This document shows, piece after piece, positions 1-11,606 of a stretch of DNA of 64,000 bases. The DNA lies in assembly GCF_045866565.1 (NCBI RefSeq), contig NZ_BAAFZV010000002.1, positions 558,001 to 622,000 of the forward strand, read 5' to 3'. The DNA is from Cognatilysobacter claricitrinus (lineage in GTDB: Bacteria; Pseudomonadota; Gammaproteobacteria; Xanthomonadales; Xanthomonadaceae). A program made the translations under genes and the position numbers. Within the stretch, counting starts at the first letter, position 1; each line of letters opens with the position of its first letter. Below the pieces are notes generated by a model. The model saw only the letters and a program-made list of their open reading frames with translations. It was not told where the DNA came from and did no database searches.

Positions 1-377
1 CGCTCGATCCCGGCGACGCCGACGCGATCGCCGCCGCATTGCGCGAGACACATGAAGAAGTCGGCATCCCGCCGTCGCACATCGCGCCGCTTGGCTTCCT
101 CGACCCGCTTGCGACGATCACCGGTTTCCGTGTCGTGCCTGTCGTGGCGATGATCGACGCCGCGTACGTCGCGCGTCCCGACCCGGCGGAAGTCGCGGAC
201 GTGTTCGAAGTCCCGCTTGCGTATCTGATGGACCCGACGAACCGCGTCGAACGCCGTTTCGACGTGCAGGGCCGCAGCCGCGTCGTCTGGGAGTACCGTT
301 ATCCCGACCAGCGCATCTGGGGCGCGACCGCCTCGATGCTGCTCAACCTGCACGACCGGCTGGAGGCGCATCGATGA
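1..377 (+). CDS. Nudix hydrolase, C-terminal part (CoA pyrophosphatase-like)
   Basis: The gene is cut by the left window edge; the reading frame is open from base 3 and ends at a TGA at 375-377. The visible part begins just before the second half of the Nudix box (RETHEEVG, matching the family pattern RExxEExG), whose glutamates bind the metal. Downstream text (GFLDPLATITGFRVVPVV, then a Trp-Glu-Tyr and WGATA stretch) resembles the YeaB/NudL coenzyme A diphosphatase group, which cleaves CoA to 4'-phosphopantetheine and 3',5'-ADP. The stop overlaps the next start as ATGA, so the two genes are probably co-translated. The Nudix call is firm; the CoA substrate is inferred from resemblance. Confidence 0.85.
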   Translation, partial: LDPGDADAIAAALRETHEEVGIPPSHIAPLGFLDPLATITGFRVVPVVAMIDAAYVARPDPAEVADVFEVPLAYLMDPTNRVERRFDVQGRSRVVWEYRYPDQRIWGATASMLLNLHDRLEAHR

Positions 378-1225
378 CCTGGACCACGCTCGTCGACGTG
401 GACGCGCTGATCCGCGAACGCAACGCGCTCGACCGCCCGCTGGCGATCGTCGACACCCGCGTCGACCTCGCCGACCGCAGCGCGGGCGCGCGACGTTTCG
501 CCGAGGGCCACGTGCCGTCGGCGCGTTGGGCCGATCTCGAAACCGAGCTCTCCGGGCCGCATTACCCGGGCGCAGGTCGACATCCTTGGCCGTCGGACGA
601 TGCGTTCGCCGCGACGCTCGGACGGCTCGGCATCACGCCCGCGCACCAGGTCGTGATCTACGACGATGCGCAGGGCGCGCTGGCTGCCGCGCGACTGTGG
701 TTCATGTTGAAGGCGTGGGGCCACGACGCCGTGGCGGTGCTCGATGGCGGCTGGTCCGCGTGGCGTGCGGCGGACGGCGCGATCGAAACGGGTGATGTCG
801 AAGCGTCTGACGTCGGCGCGTACGCGGGCGCGTTCGACCACTCGCGGCTGCTCGACACTGCCGATGTGGAAGCCGCGCTCTTAGCGGGCGATCCTGTCAT
901 CGATGCGCGCGCCGCTGAACGTTATCGCGGCGACGTCGAGCCGCTCGACCGCAAGGCCGGGCACATTCCGGGCGCAATCAATCGCCCGTTCGCGATGAAT
1001 CTCGCCGACGGTCGCTTCCGTCCGGCACACGAGCTGCGCGCGGCGTTCGATGCGCTGCTTGACGGCCGCACCCCGCAGACGCTGATCGCCAGTTGCGGTT
1101 CGGGCGTGACCGCATGTCACCACCTGCTCGCGATGGAGCACGCCGGCTTGCACGGCGCGCGCCTGTACAAAGGGTCGTGGAGCGGTTGGATCGAAGACGA
1201 CGCGCGGCCGATCGCGACCGGCTGA
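374..1225 (+). CDS. sseA: Sulfurtransferase with two rhodanese domains (SseA-like)
   Basis: The 283-residue protein has two tandem rhodanese domains, the usual length for this family. The N-terminal domain (about 1-135) is the inactive type. The C-terminal domain carries the active-site loop CGSGVTA with the catalytic cysteine at residue 241. That loop is the form found in 3-mercaptopyruvate sulfurtransferases, which move sulfur from mercaptopyruvate to thiol acceptors or cyanide; thiosulfate is the alternative donor. The first domain contains the DARxxxR-like start DTRVDL and the second DARAAERYRG. The start codon overlaps the preceding Nudix stop by 4 bp. The enzyme is expected in the cytoplasm. 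The gene converges on the enoyl-CoA hydratase gene with no spacer. Confidence 0.9.
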   Translation: MTWTTLVDVDALIRERNALDRPLAIVDTRVDLADRSAGARRFAEGHVPSARWADLETELSGPHYPGAGRHPWPSDDAFAATLGRLGITPAHQVVIYDDAQGALAAARLWFMLKAWGHDAVAVLDGGWSAWRAADGAIETGDVEASDVGAYAGAFDHSRLLDTADVEAALLAGDPVIDARAAERYRGDVEPLDRKAGHIPGAINRPFAMNLADGRFRPAHELRAAFDALLDGRTPQTLIASCGSGVTACHHLLAMEHAGLHGARLYKGSWSGWIEDDARPIATG

Positions 1226-2005
1226 TCAGCGCGACTTGCCCAGGCGTTCGAGCACCGCGCGCAGAGCGGCCTGCGTATCCGGCGAATACCACGCGGCAAC
1301 GAAGCGATCGAGTTCGATGTTGCGCGGATGCAGCGCGTCGATCGCGTCCGCGCGCGCGATGGCGCGGGTGTCGAGCACGGGCTGGCGCGGCAACGCGGCG
1401 AGCGCGTGCGCCCAGTCGATCGCGCGTTGCGCGGTGTCGTCGACCGACGCGATCTCGTCGACCAGTCCGATCGCGTGCGCTTCGTCGGTGGTCGGCATCA
1501 ATCCGCCCACAAGCAGGCGTTCGGCGCGATGGGCACCGACGACGCGACGCAGCAAGCGCTGTATGCCTTCGGGCGCCACCAGCCCGACCTGGGTCTCGTT
1601 GAGGCCGATTCGGAACGGTTTGGCGGGATCCGGCGAACGCGCCATGACGCGGTAGTCGCAGCAGAGCGCAAGCACGCAACCGCCGGCGGGCGCATGGCCG
1701 GCGAGCCCGACGGCGACAGGAATTGTGCTGCCCACGAGTGCGCGCGCCGCGCCGAAGAATGCTTCCCACGCGTGCATCAGGCCGGCGCGGTCGTCGCCCA
1801 GCGACATCAGGTAGGGGACGTCGAGGCCGGCCGAGAACACCGAGGGACCGCCGGTCAGCGCGATGCCGCGCGCGCCGCTCTGGCCCGCGTGCGTCACCGC
1901 ATCGCGCAGCGCACCGCAGAGCTCGGGATCGAGCGCGTTCACTGGGGGACGCGCGAGCCTTATTTCGAGGATGTCGCCGTGTTCCTGCGTCTGCACCAGT
2001 GCCAT
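1226..2005 (-). CDS. Enoyl-CoA hydratase/isomerase family protein
   Basis: A 259-residue crotonase-fold protein, normal for the family. The N-terminal strand LEIRLARPPVNALD and the loop GGPSVFSAGLDVPYL are the CoA and oxyanion-hole region. GLAGHAPAGGCVLALCCDYRVMA is the second oxyanion glycine loop. The usual hydratase glutamate pair is not obvious, and the segment GLNETQVGLVAPEGIQRLL suggests an isomerase or an atypical hydratase. Substrate cannot be assigned. The gene is a single unit between convergent and divergent neighbours, and its stop abuts the stop of the rhodanese gene. Confidence 0.85.
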   Translation of the reverse strand: MALVQTQEHGDILEIRLARPPVNALDPELCGALRDAVTHAGQSGARGIALTGGPSVFSAGLDVPYLMSLGDDRAGLMHAWEAFFGAARALVGSTIPVAVGLAGHAPAGGCVLALCCDYRVMARSPDPAKPFRIGLNETQVGLVAPEGIQRLLRRVVGAHRAERLLVGGLMPTTDEAHAIGLVDEIASVDDTAQRAIDWAHALAALPRQPVLDTRAIARADAIDALHPRNIELDRFVAAWYSPDTQAALRAVLERLGKSR

Positions 2006-2090
2006 GGTTCGCCTCCGAAGACCGTGCCGCAGGTTAACCGGCGGGCGCAGTGGCCGCCACGTCGCGGCCGTCGCTTCCTACAATGCGCGC

Positions 2091-2540
2091 ATGACCCGAT
2101 CCGTACCGTTCGCGCTCGTCGCGCTGCTCGCCCTCCCGTTCACCACGTCCGTAGCCGCCGTGAAGCCCGCAGCGTGCAGACCGGTCGTGCGCGATGCATG
2201 GATCCGCATGACGCCGATGATGCCCATGGGTGCCGGCTTCTTCGTCATCGACAACCGTTGCAAGGCCACGGTGACGCTGGTCGGCGCGTCGTCGCCCGGG
2301 TTCGACGACGTGTCGATGCATGAAACGCGCGTCGAGGGCGGCATCAGCAGGATGCGTCCGCTGCCGCGCGTCGACGTCGTGCCCGGCACGAACGTCGCAT
2401 TCGCGGCGGGCGGCCGCCATCTGATGATGATGTCGCCGAAGAGCGACGTGCACGCGGGCGGCAAGGTGCGAGTCGAATTGAAACTCGCCGATGGCCGCAC
2501 GCTGCCCGTCGACTTCGACGTTCGCAGCGCGACGCCCTAA
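2091..2540 (+). CDS. Periplasmic copper chaperone of the PCuAC family
   Basis: The 149-residue protein starts with a typical Sec signal (basic start, then FALVALLALPFTT, cut near AxA at about 23). The mature part contains an exact copper site of the form H(M)x10Mx21HxM: Met76-His77, Met88, His110 and Met112. Proteins of this family bind Cu(I) in the periplasm and help deliver copper to cytochrome oxidase or to CopC-type systems. The open frame extends upstream, but ATG 2091 is chosen because it places the signal peptide at the N-terminus. It is a lone gene here, without the Sco or CopC genes that sometimes sit beside it. Confidence 0.9.
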   Translation: MTRSVPFALVALLALPFTTSVAAVKPAACRPVVRDAWIRMTPMMPMGAGFFVIDNRCKATVTLVGASSPGFDDVSMHETRVEGGISRMRPLPRVDVVPGTNVAFAAGGRHLMMMSPKSDVHAGGKVRVELKLADGRTLPVDFDVRSATP

Positions 2541-3393
2541 CTGCAGGCGTCGCGTACGCCCACGGGGAGCGGGGCGGAACGTCCCGTGGTGCGATCGATC
2601 CACACCATCACGACATTGCCGTCGCAATAGAGCGCGCGCGGCTCCTTCGTGTCGACGATGCGATGGCCGATGGTGAGGCTGCTGCCGCCCAGTCGTTCGA
2701 CGAACAGCTCGATCACGACGTCGCCCGGCCATTCGATCGGGCGGCGATAGTTGAGATTCGACGCAGCGACCACCGGCGCGACGTGTTCGTCCAGCCCCAT
2801 GCCCGGCACGCTCAGCATCCAGCGCAGGCGCGCTTCCTCGAGGTAGCTCAAGTACTTCGAGTTGTTGACGTGGTTGAACGCGTCGAGATCGCGCCAGCGC
2901 ACCGACAGCGGTACGCGGATGAGCTCGCCGGGGCGAAGCGTGTCCTGTTTCATCGACGCTGCGGGGGCGGGCGTGGCGACCGCATTGGCTGGCGGCGGCG
3001 AGTCTGCGGGCGGGGGCGTCGTTGCGTCCGCAGTGGGCGGAACGTCATCGCGCAATACGCCGTCGCGCAGTTCTTCCGGGTGCGGGCGGGCGTTCGACTC
3101 GTTCACCGTCGGCGCATCTCCGCCCGACGATGCAGGCCCGGGACGCTTGCGCGAATCACTTCCCCGCTTCCTGGATTGACCGCCAGCCGCCGCGTTGGTC
3201 GCGGCCGCCATGGGCGCATCGCTCTTGCCGATGTCGTTCACCCCGCTGGCAGGCGTTGCAGCCGACGTTTCGACCGCGGCGGACTCGTCCACCTTGTTCG
3301 CGACGTTCGCCTTCGGCGCGCGCTTTGCAGGCGCGCGCTTGCGCGGCGATCGGCGGGGTTTCTTGTCGGACGAAGGCCGGGGAGGCTGGTCAT

Positions 3394-3397
<4 letters not shown>
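2537..3397 (-). CDS. Acyl-CoA thioesterase with a long basic, Ala/Pro-rich N-terminal extension
   Basis: Residues of about 150-286 form a 4-hydroxybenzoyl-CoA thioesterase-type hotdog domain: VRWRDLDAFNHVNNSKYL holds the catalytic aspartate in the usual D-x-N-x-H-V-N setting. Such enzymes hydrolyse acyl-CoA esters in the cytoplasm. In front of it lies a 150-residue disordered part: a lysine/arginine-rich start (KKPRRSPRKRAPAKRAPK), then an Ala/Pro/Ser-rich linker. The start at 3397 overlaps the uvrA stop as ATGA, which supports the long form. A second ATG at 2953 would give a plain 138-residue thioesterase. The enzyme call is firm; which start is used in vivo is open. Confidence 0.8.
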
Positions 3398-6282
<2,885 letters not shown>

Positions 6283-6581
6283 CTTGGGAAAATCTCGGGC
6301 TGGGGGAGCGCCGTCGAACGGCGAACAGGAGAGCGTATCGGGACCGGAGCCCCCGGACAATTTGGTCCGCGGCGCTTGACCCGCGCGTGAGCGGGCGCGG
6401 TCGGGACGGACTGCCTGAACAGGCGAGATTGCCTGTACCCCGTCTCGCCTAGTGAGACCGGCGTCTCGGGTTCCGCGCGGGTGGGGTTGGTTGCGGTAAC
6501 CCGTTGAGTCGCCTAGAATTCCGCTTCTGTCCGCTTGGGGTTCAGCGGCAGGACCACAATAACTACAGAGGAAGTCTGGTC
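6283..6581. other. Divergent intergenic region between uvrA and rplU
   Basis: The 299 bp between the divergent starts hold the rplU promoter on the right (separate entry). Near the middle, 6449-6466 has a short inverted repeat (GTCTC...GAGAC) and 6411-6436 contains CCTG/CAGG half sites. I do not see a convincing LexA box for uvrA of the TTAGTAG-N5-CTACTAA type found at lexA. No small gene is supported. Confidence 0.5.
6491..6519 (+). promoter_or_regulatory. Sigma-70 type promoter for rplU-rpmA
   Basis: TTGCGG at 6491-6496 and TAGAAT at 6514-6519 are separated by exactly 17 bp and lie 63 bp before the rplU start. Both hexamers are close to consensus for such a GC-rich genome. The same TAGAAT -10 is seen before tRNA-Thr and rplS in this window. 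Confidence 0.7.
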
Positions 6582-6902
6582 ATGTACGCAGTACTGGTCA
6601 CTGGCGGTAAGCAGTACCGGGTGATGGAAGGCGAGACGCTCCGCGTCGAGCTGCTCGACGCCGACGCCGGCAGCGAAATCACCTTCGACAACGTTCTCAT
6701 GCTGGGTGGTAGCGACGGCGTCACGCTGGGCGATGCGCTGAAGGGCGCGACGGTCCGTGCGAAGGTCGTCGGCCACGGCCGCGCCGACAAGATCAAGATC
6801 GTGAAGTTCCGTCGCCGCAAGCACCACCGCAAGCAGATGGGCCACCGTCAGCACTACACCGAAATCCAGATCACCGGCATTGCCGGTGGCAGCAAGAAGT
6901 AA
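6582..6902 (+). CDS. rplU: 50S ribosomal protein L21
   Basis: A 106-residue protein matching L21, which binds 23S rRNA near L20. The start MYAVLVTGGKQYRV is the family N-terminus, and the C-terminal KFRRRKHHRKQMGHRQHYTEIQI is the basic rRNA-binding signature. ATG 6582 is preceded by AGAGGAAG as ribosome binding site; in-frame codons upstream are not conserved. It is followed 12 bp later by rpmA and then obgE, the standard bacterial order. Confidence 0.97.
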   Translation: MYAVLVTGGKQYRVMEGETLRVELLDADAGSEITFDNVLMLGGSDGVTLGDALKGATVRAKVVGHGRADKIKIVKFRRRKHHRKQMGHRQHYTEIQITGIAGGSKK

Positions 6903-6914
6903 GGAGAAGCCGCC

Positions 6915-7175
6915 ATGGCACATAAAAAGGGCGTAGGTTCCAGCCGCAACGGTCGCGACTCCAACCCGAAGTATCTCGGCGTGAAGGTGTTCGGCGGCCA
7001 GGCGATCGAAGCTGGCAACATCATCGTGCGTCAGCGCGGCACCCAGTTCCATCCGGGTCCGGGCGTCGGCCTCGGCCGCGACCACACGCTGTTCGCGCTG
7101 GTCGACGGCAAGGTCGAGTTCTCGGTGAAGGGTCCGGCGCAGCGCCGCACCGTCAGCGTCGTCGACGCCGCGTAA
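6915..7175 (+). CDS. rpmA: 50S ribosomal protein L27
   Basis: An 86-residue L27, whose flexible N-terminus reaches the peptidyl-transferase centre. MAHKKGVGSSRNGRDSNPKYLGVK and the GNIIVRQRGTQFHPG motif are diagnostic. It begins directly with MAHKKG, so there is no cleavable N-terminal extension of the Firmicutes kind. AAGGAGAAG precedes the start. It is co-transcribed with rplU, and a strong terminator follows 21 bp after the stop, separating it from obgE. Confidence 0.97.
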   Translation: MAHKKGVGSSRNGRDSNPKYLGVKVFGGQAIEAGNIIVRQRGTQFHPGPGVGLGRDHTLFALVDGKVEFSVKGPAQRRTVSVVDAA

Positions 7176-7196
7176 GCGGGGTCCGATGCAGCGACG

Positions 7197-7220
7197 AGCC
7201 CCGCTTCGGCGGGGCTTTTC
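7197..7220 (+). terminator. Rho-independent terminator after rpmA
   Basis: A perfect 8-bp stem AGCCCCGC / GCGGGGCT closes a TTCG tetraloop and is followed by TTTTC. It sits just after the rpmA stop, so obgE probably depends on readthrough or on its own promoter. Confidence 0.85.
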
Positions 7221-7308
7221 GTTTGCGGGGGCGGCGCATCGCGCGCCGTCCGCCGTCTTTCATTCACAATGCCCGGCCGGCTGCGCGCCGGCTCTTGCAG
7301 GTGTTTCC

Positions 7309-8400
7309 ATGAAGCTCGTCGACGAAGCCGAAATCCAGGTCATCGCAGGCAACGGCGGTAACGGCTGCGTCGGTTTCCGCCGCGAGAAATTCATCCCGCT
7401 CGGTGGCCCCGACGGCGGTGACGGCGGCAACGGCGGCACCGTCTGGCTGGTTGCCGACGAAAACCTCAACACGCTCGTCGATTTCCGCCACCAGCGCATG
7501 TTCAAGGCGCAGCGTGGCGAGAACGGCATGGGCCGGCAGATGTACGGCAAGGCCGGCGACGACCTGGTCGTGACGGTGCCGGTCGGCACGGTCATCACCA
7601 ACGTCGAGACGGACGAAGTCATCGGCGACCTGACGCGCCACGGCCAGCGACTGCTGGTCGCGCAGGGCGGCAAGGGCGGACTCGGCAACATGCATTTCAA
7701 GAGTTCGATCACCCGCGCCCCGCGCAAGGCGCTGCCCGGCCTGCCGGGCGAGCAGCGCGTGCTGAAGCTCGAGCTCAAGCTGCTCGCCGACGTCGGTCTG
7801 CTCGGTTTTCCGAACGCGGGCAAGAGCACGTTCATCCGCGCGGTGTCGGCGGCGACGCCGAAGGTGGCGGACTATCCGTTCACCACGCTCTATCCCAATC
7901 TCGGCGTGGTCAGCGTCGAGCCACACCGCAGCTTCGTCATCGCCGACATTCCCGGCCTGATCGAAGGCGCCGCCGATGGCGCGGGCCTGGGCGCGCAGTT
8001 CCTGCGCCACCTGCAGCGCACGCGTTTGCTGCTGCACCTCGTCGACATCGCGCCGATGGAGGGCGGTGTCGAAGGTGTCATGCCGGCCGAGCAGGTGCGC
8101 GCGATCGAGCGGGAGCTCGGCAAGCACGACCCCGAACTGCTCGCGAAGCCGCGGTGGCTCGTGCTCAACAAGGCCGACCTGCTTCTCGACGAAGAGCGCG
8201 ACGAACTCGTGCGCGACATCATCGCGGAACTCGGCTGGACGGATCGTTCCTACGTGGCATCGGCGATCGGCCGAGAAGGCACGTGGCCGATCATGAAGGA
8301 CGTCATGGCGTTCTTCGATCGCCAGCGCGAGGACGCCGCGGAGGCGCTGCGCGACGATGAGCATCGCCGCGCCGATGACGCGGACGCGCCGTCGGCTTGA
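7309..8400 (+). CDS. obgE: GTPase ObgE/CgtA
   Basis: Obg is a ribosome-associated GTPase acting in 50S assembly and stress control. The 363-residue product starts at ATG 7309 (MKLVDEAEIQVIAGNGGNG), the conserved Obg fold with glycine-rich stretches (GGPDGGDGGNGG) over residues 1-158. The G domain follows with G1 GFPNAGKST, G3 DIPGLIEGA and G4 NKADLL. A short acidic tail ends the protein. The open frame extends 41 codons upstream across the rpmA terminator and is not used. It belongs to the usual rplU-rpmA-obgE set. Confidence 0.97.
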   Translation: MKLVDEAEIQVIAGNGGNGCVGFRREKFIPLGGPDGGDGGNGGTVWLVADENLNTLVDFRHQRMFKAQRGENGMGRQMYGKAGDDLVVTVPVGTVITNVETDEVIGDLTRHGQRLLVAQGGKGGLGNMHFKSSITRAPRKALPGLPGEQRVLKLELKLLADVGLLGFPNAGKSTFIRAVSAATPKVADYPFTTLYPNLGVVSVEPHRSFVIADIPGLIEGAADGAGLGAQFLRHLQRTRLLLHLVDIAPMEGGVEGVMPAEQVRAIERELGKHDPELLAKPRWLVLNKADLLLDEERDELVRDIIAELGWTDRSYVASAIGREGTWPIMKDVMAFFDRQREDAAEALRDDEHRRADDADAPSA

Positions 8401-8550
8401 TGCAACGACGCGCCGTCATGTCGGTTACGGATGCACGCGGACGAGCGTCGTCGACGCGGTGGCTCCTCGCTGCTGACACGTCGCGCGCGCGCGGAGATGG
8501 TGTTGCGCCTGCTATCTGCGCGCCCGGCGTCGACCGCAAGTCTCGGGCAC

Positions 8551-8579
8551 AAAAAAACCCGGCCGGAGCCGGGTTTTTT
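8551..8579. terminator. Bidirectional terminator between obgE and rpsT
   Basis: The hairpin ACCCGGC-CGGA-GCCGGGT is flanked by seven A residues on one side and six T residues on the other. It can end transcription of obgE on the plus strand and of rpsT on the minus strand, which converge here. Confidence 0.85.
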
Positions 8580-8597
8580 CGTCACCTCGCAAAGGAC

Positions 8598-8870
8598 TCA
8601 GGCAGCAGCCTTGAGCGCCTTGATGCGGGCGTTGAGGCGGCTCTTGTGGCGAGCAGCCTTGTTCTTGTGGATCAGGCCGCGCGAGCTGAAACGGTCGAGC
8701 AGCGGCTGGGCCGACGCGAAAGCGGCTTCGGCACCCGCGGCGTCGTTGGCGTGAAGGGCCTTGAGGACCTTCTTGACGGAGGTGCGGAGCATCGAGCGCT
8801 GGCTGGCGTTGCGCATGTTGCGCACGACCGTCTGCTTGGCGCGCTTCTTGGCGGACTTGATGTTGGCCAC
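8598..8870 (-). CDS. rpsT: 30S ribosomal protein S20
   Basis: A 90-residue S20, a primary 16S rRNA-binding protein. The N-terminus ANIKSAKKRAKQ and the alanine-rich helices with LHKNKAARHKSRLN are the family pattern. Homology demands the GTG at 8868-8870 as start, with AGGAAACC about 5 nt upstream; the open frame upstream is not conserved. S20 commonly uses a poor start codon as part of its autoregulation, and GTG fits that. It is transcribed divergently from murJ, as in many gammaproteobacteria. Confidence 0.95.
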   Translation of the reverse strand: MANIKSAKKRAKQTVVRNMRNASQRSMLRTSVKKVLKALHANDAAGAEAAFASAQPLLDRFSSRGLIHKNKAARHKSRLNARIKALKAAA

Positions 8871-9004
8871 GGCGGTTTCCTGGAAGTCTTGATGGAGCGG
8901 CTGTCCGGGAGACAGCACGTTAGGGAGGGAAAGGTGGGTACAGACAGACCGGAAAGTATGGCGGTTTCAATGGGTTGCGTCAACGTGGCGTGGAGACAGG
9001 CGGC

Positions 9005-10615
9005 ATGAGCAAGCCGAAGATGCTGCGCGGGCTGCTCTCGTTCAGCAGCATGACGATGGTCAGCCGCGTCCTGGGCCTGGTCCGGGACATCGCGATCACC
9101 ACTGTCTTCGGCGCTTCCGCCGCGACCGACGCATTCATGATCGCCTTCCGCGTGCCCAACTTCATGCGGCGGCTGTTCGCGGAAGGCTCGTTCTCGACCG
9201 CCTTCGTCCCGGTGTTCACCGAGGTCAAGGAAACCCGGCCGCATGCCGAGCTGAAAGAGCTGACGTCCCGCGTCTCCGGAACGCTGGCCGGCGTGCTGAT
9301 GCTGATTACTGCGCTGGGGCTCATCTTCACCCCGCAGGTGGCGATGCTGTTCAACCTCGGTGTCTCGTCCCACGACACCGGCAAATACGCGCTCACGATC
9401 GATCTGCTGCGCCTGACGTTCCCGTTCATCCTGTTCGTATCGCTGACGGCCCTTGCGGGCGGCGCGCTGAACAGCTTCCACAAGTTCGCGATCCCCGCGC
9501 TGACGCCGGTCATCCTCAACCTCTGCATGATCGCCGGCGCGCTGTGGCTGGCGCCGAAGCTCGAGGTGCCGATCATGGCGCTGGGCTGGGCGGTGCTGGC
9601 GGCCGGCGTTCTCCAGTTGCTGTTCCAGCTGCCGTCGCTGGCCAGGCTCGATCTTCTGACCATGCCGAGATGGGGCTGGGCGCACCCCGGCGTGCGCAAG
9701 GTCGTCGGGCTGATGGTTCCGACGCTGTTCGGAGCGTCCGTCGCGCAGATCAACCTGCTGTTCGACACCGCCGTCGCGAGCCTGCTGTTCGTCGGTTCGC
9801 AGACGTGGCTATCGCTGGCCGACCGCTTCCTCGAGCTGCCCCTCGGGTTGTTCGGTGTCGCGCTCGGCACCGTCATCCTGCCGTCGTTGTCGCGGCACCA
9901 CGTGCAAGCCGACCGTGAAGGATTTTCTCGCGCCTTCGACTGGGGCCTGCGCACCACGTTGTTGATCGTCCTGCCGGCCGGCGTCGGGTTGATGCTGCTG
10001 TCGAACGCGCTCGTGGCAACCGCCTTCCAATACCGCGAGTTCAAGGCGTTCGACACCCACATGACCGCGATGTCGGTGTTCGGCCTGAGCTTCGGCCTGC
10101 CGGCCTTCGCACTGCTGAAGATCGTGCTGCCAGCCTTCTATGCGCGTCAGGACACCAAGACCCCGGTGCGCGCCGGCGTGGCGTCGCTGGTGGCCAACAT
10201 GGCCTTCAGCGCCGCGATCATCGGGCTGCTTTACGTCCTCTGGGTGCCGCCGGAGACGCGCGCCAAGGGGCTATGGGTCGCACTGGCGACGACTCCGGGC
10301 CTGCATCTGGCGCTCGGATTGGCGAGCGCGGCCGCCAGCTACCTCAACCTCGGTCTGCTGTGGCATTGGCTGCGCAAGGCCGGCGTCTACGAGCGCCAGC
10401 CGGGGTGGGGCGTCTATCTGACGCGCCTAGCCGTTGCCTGCGCGGCGATGGCGATCGCGGTGATCGCGGGGCTGCATGTGCTGCCCGACTTCACGCTGGC
10501 GTCGAGAAATCACCGCATTGCGGGTCTCGCGGCGCTGGTCGCGGGCGGAGCCGTCGTCTACGGCGTCTCGTTGCTCGCCATGGGGTTCCGTCCGCGCGAT
10601 CTGCGCGAGCACTGA
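9005..10615 (+). CDS. murJ: Lipid II flippase MurJ
   Basis: MurJ moves lipid II across the inner membrane during cell-wall synthesis. The 536-residue protein starts at MSKPKMLRGLLSFSSMTMVSRVLGLVRD, the diagnostic N-terminus, with arginine-rich first loop, and shows about 14 hydrophobic segments. RVPNFMRRLFAEGSFSTAFVPVF is the second signature region. ATG 9005 is preceded by GAGACAGGCGGC. It is followed 34 bp later by ribF; this rpsT/murJ/ribF neighbourhood is conserved among proteobacteria. Confidence 0.96.
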   Translation: MSKPKMLRGLLSFSSMTMVSRVLGLVRDIAITTVFGASAATDAFMIAFRVPNFMRRLFAEGSFSTAFVPVFTEVKETRPHAELKELTSRVSGTLAGVLMLITALGLIFTPQVAMLFNLGVSSHDTGKYALTIDLLRLTFPFILFVSLTALAGGALNSFHKFAIPALTPVILNLCMIAGALWLAPKLEVPIMALGWAVLAAGVLQLLFQLPSLARLDLLTMPRWGWAHPGVRKVVGLMVPTLFGASVAQINLLFDTAVASLLFVGSQTWLSLADRFLELPLGLFGVALGTVILPSLSRHHVQADREGFSRAFDWGLRTTLLIVLPAGVGLMLLSNALVATAFQYREFKAFDTHMTAMSVFGLSFGLPAFALLKIVLPAFYARQDTKTPVRAGVASLVANMAFSAAIIGLLYVLWVPPETRAKGLWVALATTPGLHLALGLASAAASYLNLGLLWHWLRKAGVYERQPGWGVYLTRLAVACAAMAIAVIAGLHVLPDFTLASRNHRIAGLAALVAGGAVVYGVSLLAMGFRPRDLREH

Positions 10616-10649
10616 GCCGGCCGGTAGCGGCCGGCTGGCTATACTTCAA

Positions 10650-11603
10650 ATGATGAGCAGGCTGTTTCGAGACGTCGACCGCGGGATTCTCGTCCCGCAG
10701 GGAAGCGTGGTCTGCATCGGCGCATTCGACGGCCTGCACCTGGGGCATCAGGCGCTGGTGCGCCGCGCCGTCTCGCGTGCGCGCGAACTCGGCGTATCGG
10801 CGGTAGCCGTGACGTTCGATCCGCTGCCACGCGAGTTCTTCGCACGCGATGTCGCGCCTGCGCGTCTCATGTCCACGCGCTCGCGCATCGACGCGCTGTA
10901 CGCGATGGGCATCGACGACGTGGTGTTGTTGCGTTTCGACGCACGCCTGAGCGCGATGTCGGCCGTCGATTTCGTCCGCACGGTGCTTGTGGACGCACTG
11001 CGGGCACGCGAAGTCTGGGTCGGACCCGATTTCCGCTTCGGCCGTGGCCGCACAGGCGACCTCGCGCTGCTGTGCGACGCCGGCTCGCGCTTCGGCTTCG
11101 GCGCGCATTCGATCGAGCCGGTCGATGCCGCGGGTACGCGCGCCTCAAGCACCCGCATCCGCGACGCGCTCGCGGACGGTCGCTTTAGCGATGCCGCGGT
11201 CGCGCTCGGACGCCCGTATCTGATCGAAAGTCGCGTCGTGCGTGGCAAGCAGCTCGGCCGGACGCTCGGCTATCCGACCGCGAACCTGCGCCTGCCACAG
11301 GGCAGGCCGCCGCTGTCCGGCATTTTCGCCACGCGCGTGCACGGTCTCGGGCCCACGCCGCTCGCGTCGGTATCGAGCCTCGGCACGCGTCCGACGGTCG
11401 GCGGAGTTGAGCCGCTGCTGGAAACCCATATCTTTGATTTCGATGCGGACCTCTACACCCGCCGCATCGGCATCGAATTCGTCGCCAAGCTGCGCGACGA
11501 GCTCAAGTTCGACGGACTTCCCGCTCTGGTCGCGCAGATGGATCGCGACGCGGCCCAGGCGCGCGACATCCTGTCTCCCACGCACACCCGACGGACCGCC
11601 TGA
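10650..11603 (+). CDS. ribF: Bifunctional riboflavin kinase / FAD synthetase
   Basis: RibF makes FMN and FAD from riboflavin. The 317-residue protein has an N-terminal adenylyltransferase domain with CIGAFDGLHLGHQALV (the GxFDGxHxGH nucleotide-binding motif) and SSTRIRDAL, and a C-terminal flavokinase domain with GKQLGRTLGYPTANLRL, containing the G-x-P-T-A-N substrate motif. The adjacent ATG codons at 10650 and 10653 are both possible. A TATACT hexamer at 10640-10645 lies too close to the start to promote a leadered mRNA, but could give a nearly leaderless one. The gene leads the ribF-ileS-lspA-ispH operon. Confidence 0.95.
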   Translation: MMSRLFRDVDRGILVPQGSVVCIGAFDGLHLGHQALVRRAVSRARELGVSAVAVTFDPLPREFFARDVAPARLMSTRSRIDALYAMGIDDVVLLRFDARLSAMSAVDFVRTVLVDALRAREVWVGPDFRFGRGRTGDLALLCDAGSRFGFGAHSIEPVDAAGTRASSTRIRDALADGRFSDAAVALGRPYLIESRVVRGKQLGRTLGYPTANLRLPQGRPPLSGIFATRVHGLGPTPLASVSSLGTRPTVGGVEPLLETHIFDFDADLYTRRIGIEFVAKLRDELKFDGLPALVAQMDRDAAQARDILSPTHTRRTA

Positions 11604-11606
11604 CCC

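Noticed and set aside
6405..6470. LexA operator for uvrA
   Set aside because: Only short CCTG/CAGG and GTCTC/GAGAC pairs are seen; none has the TTAGTAG...CTACTAA form present at lexA.
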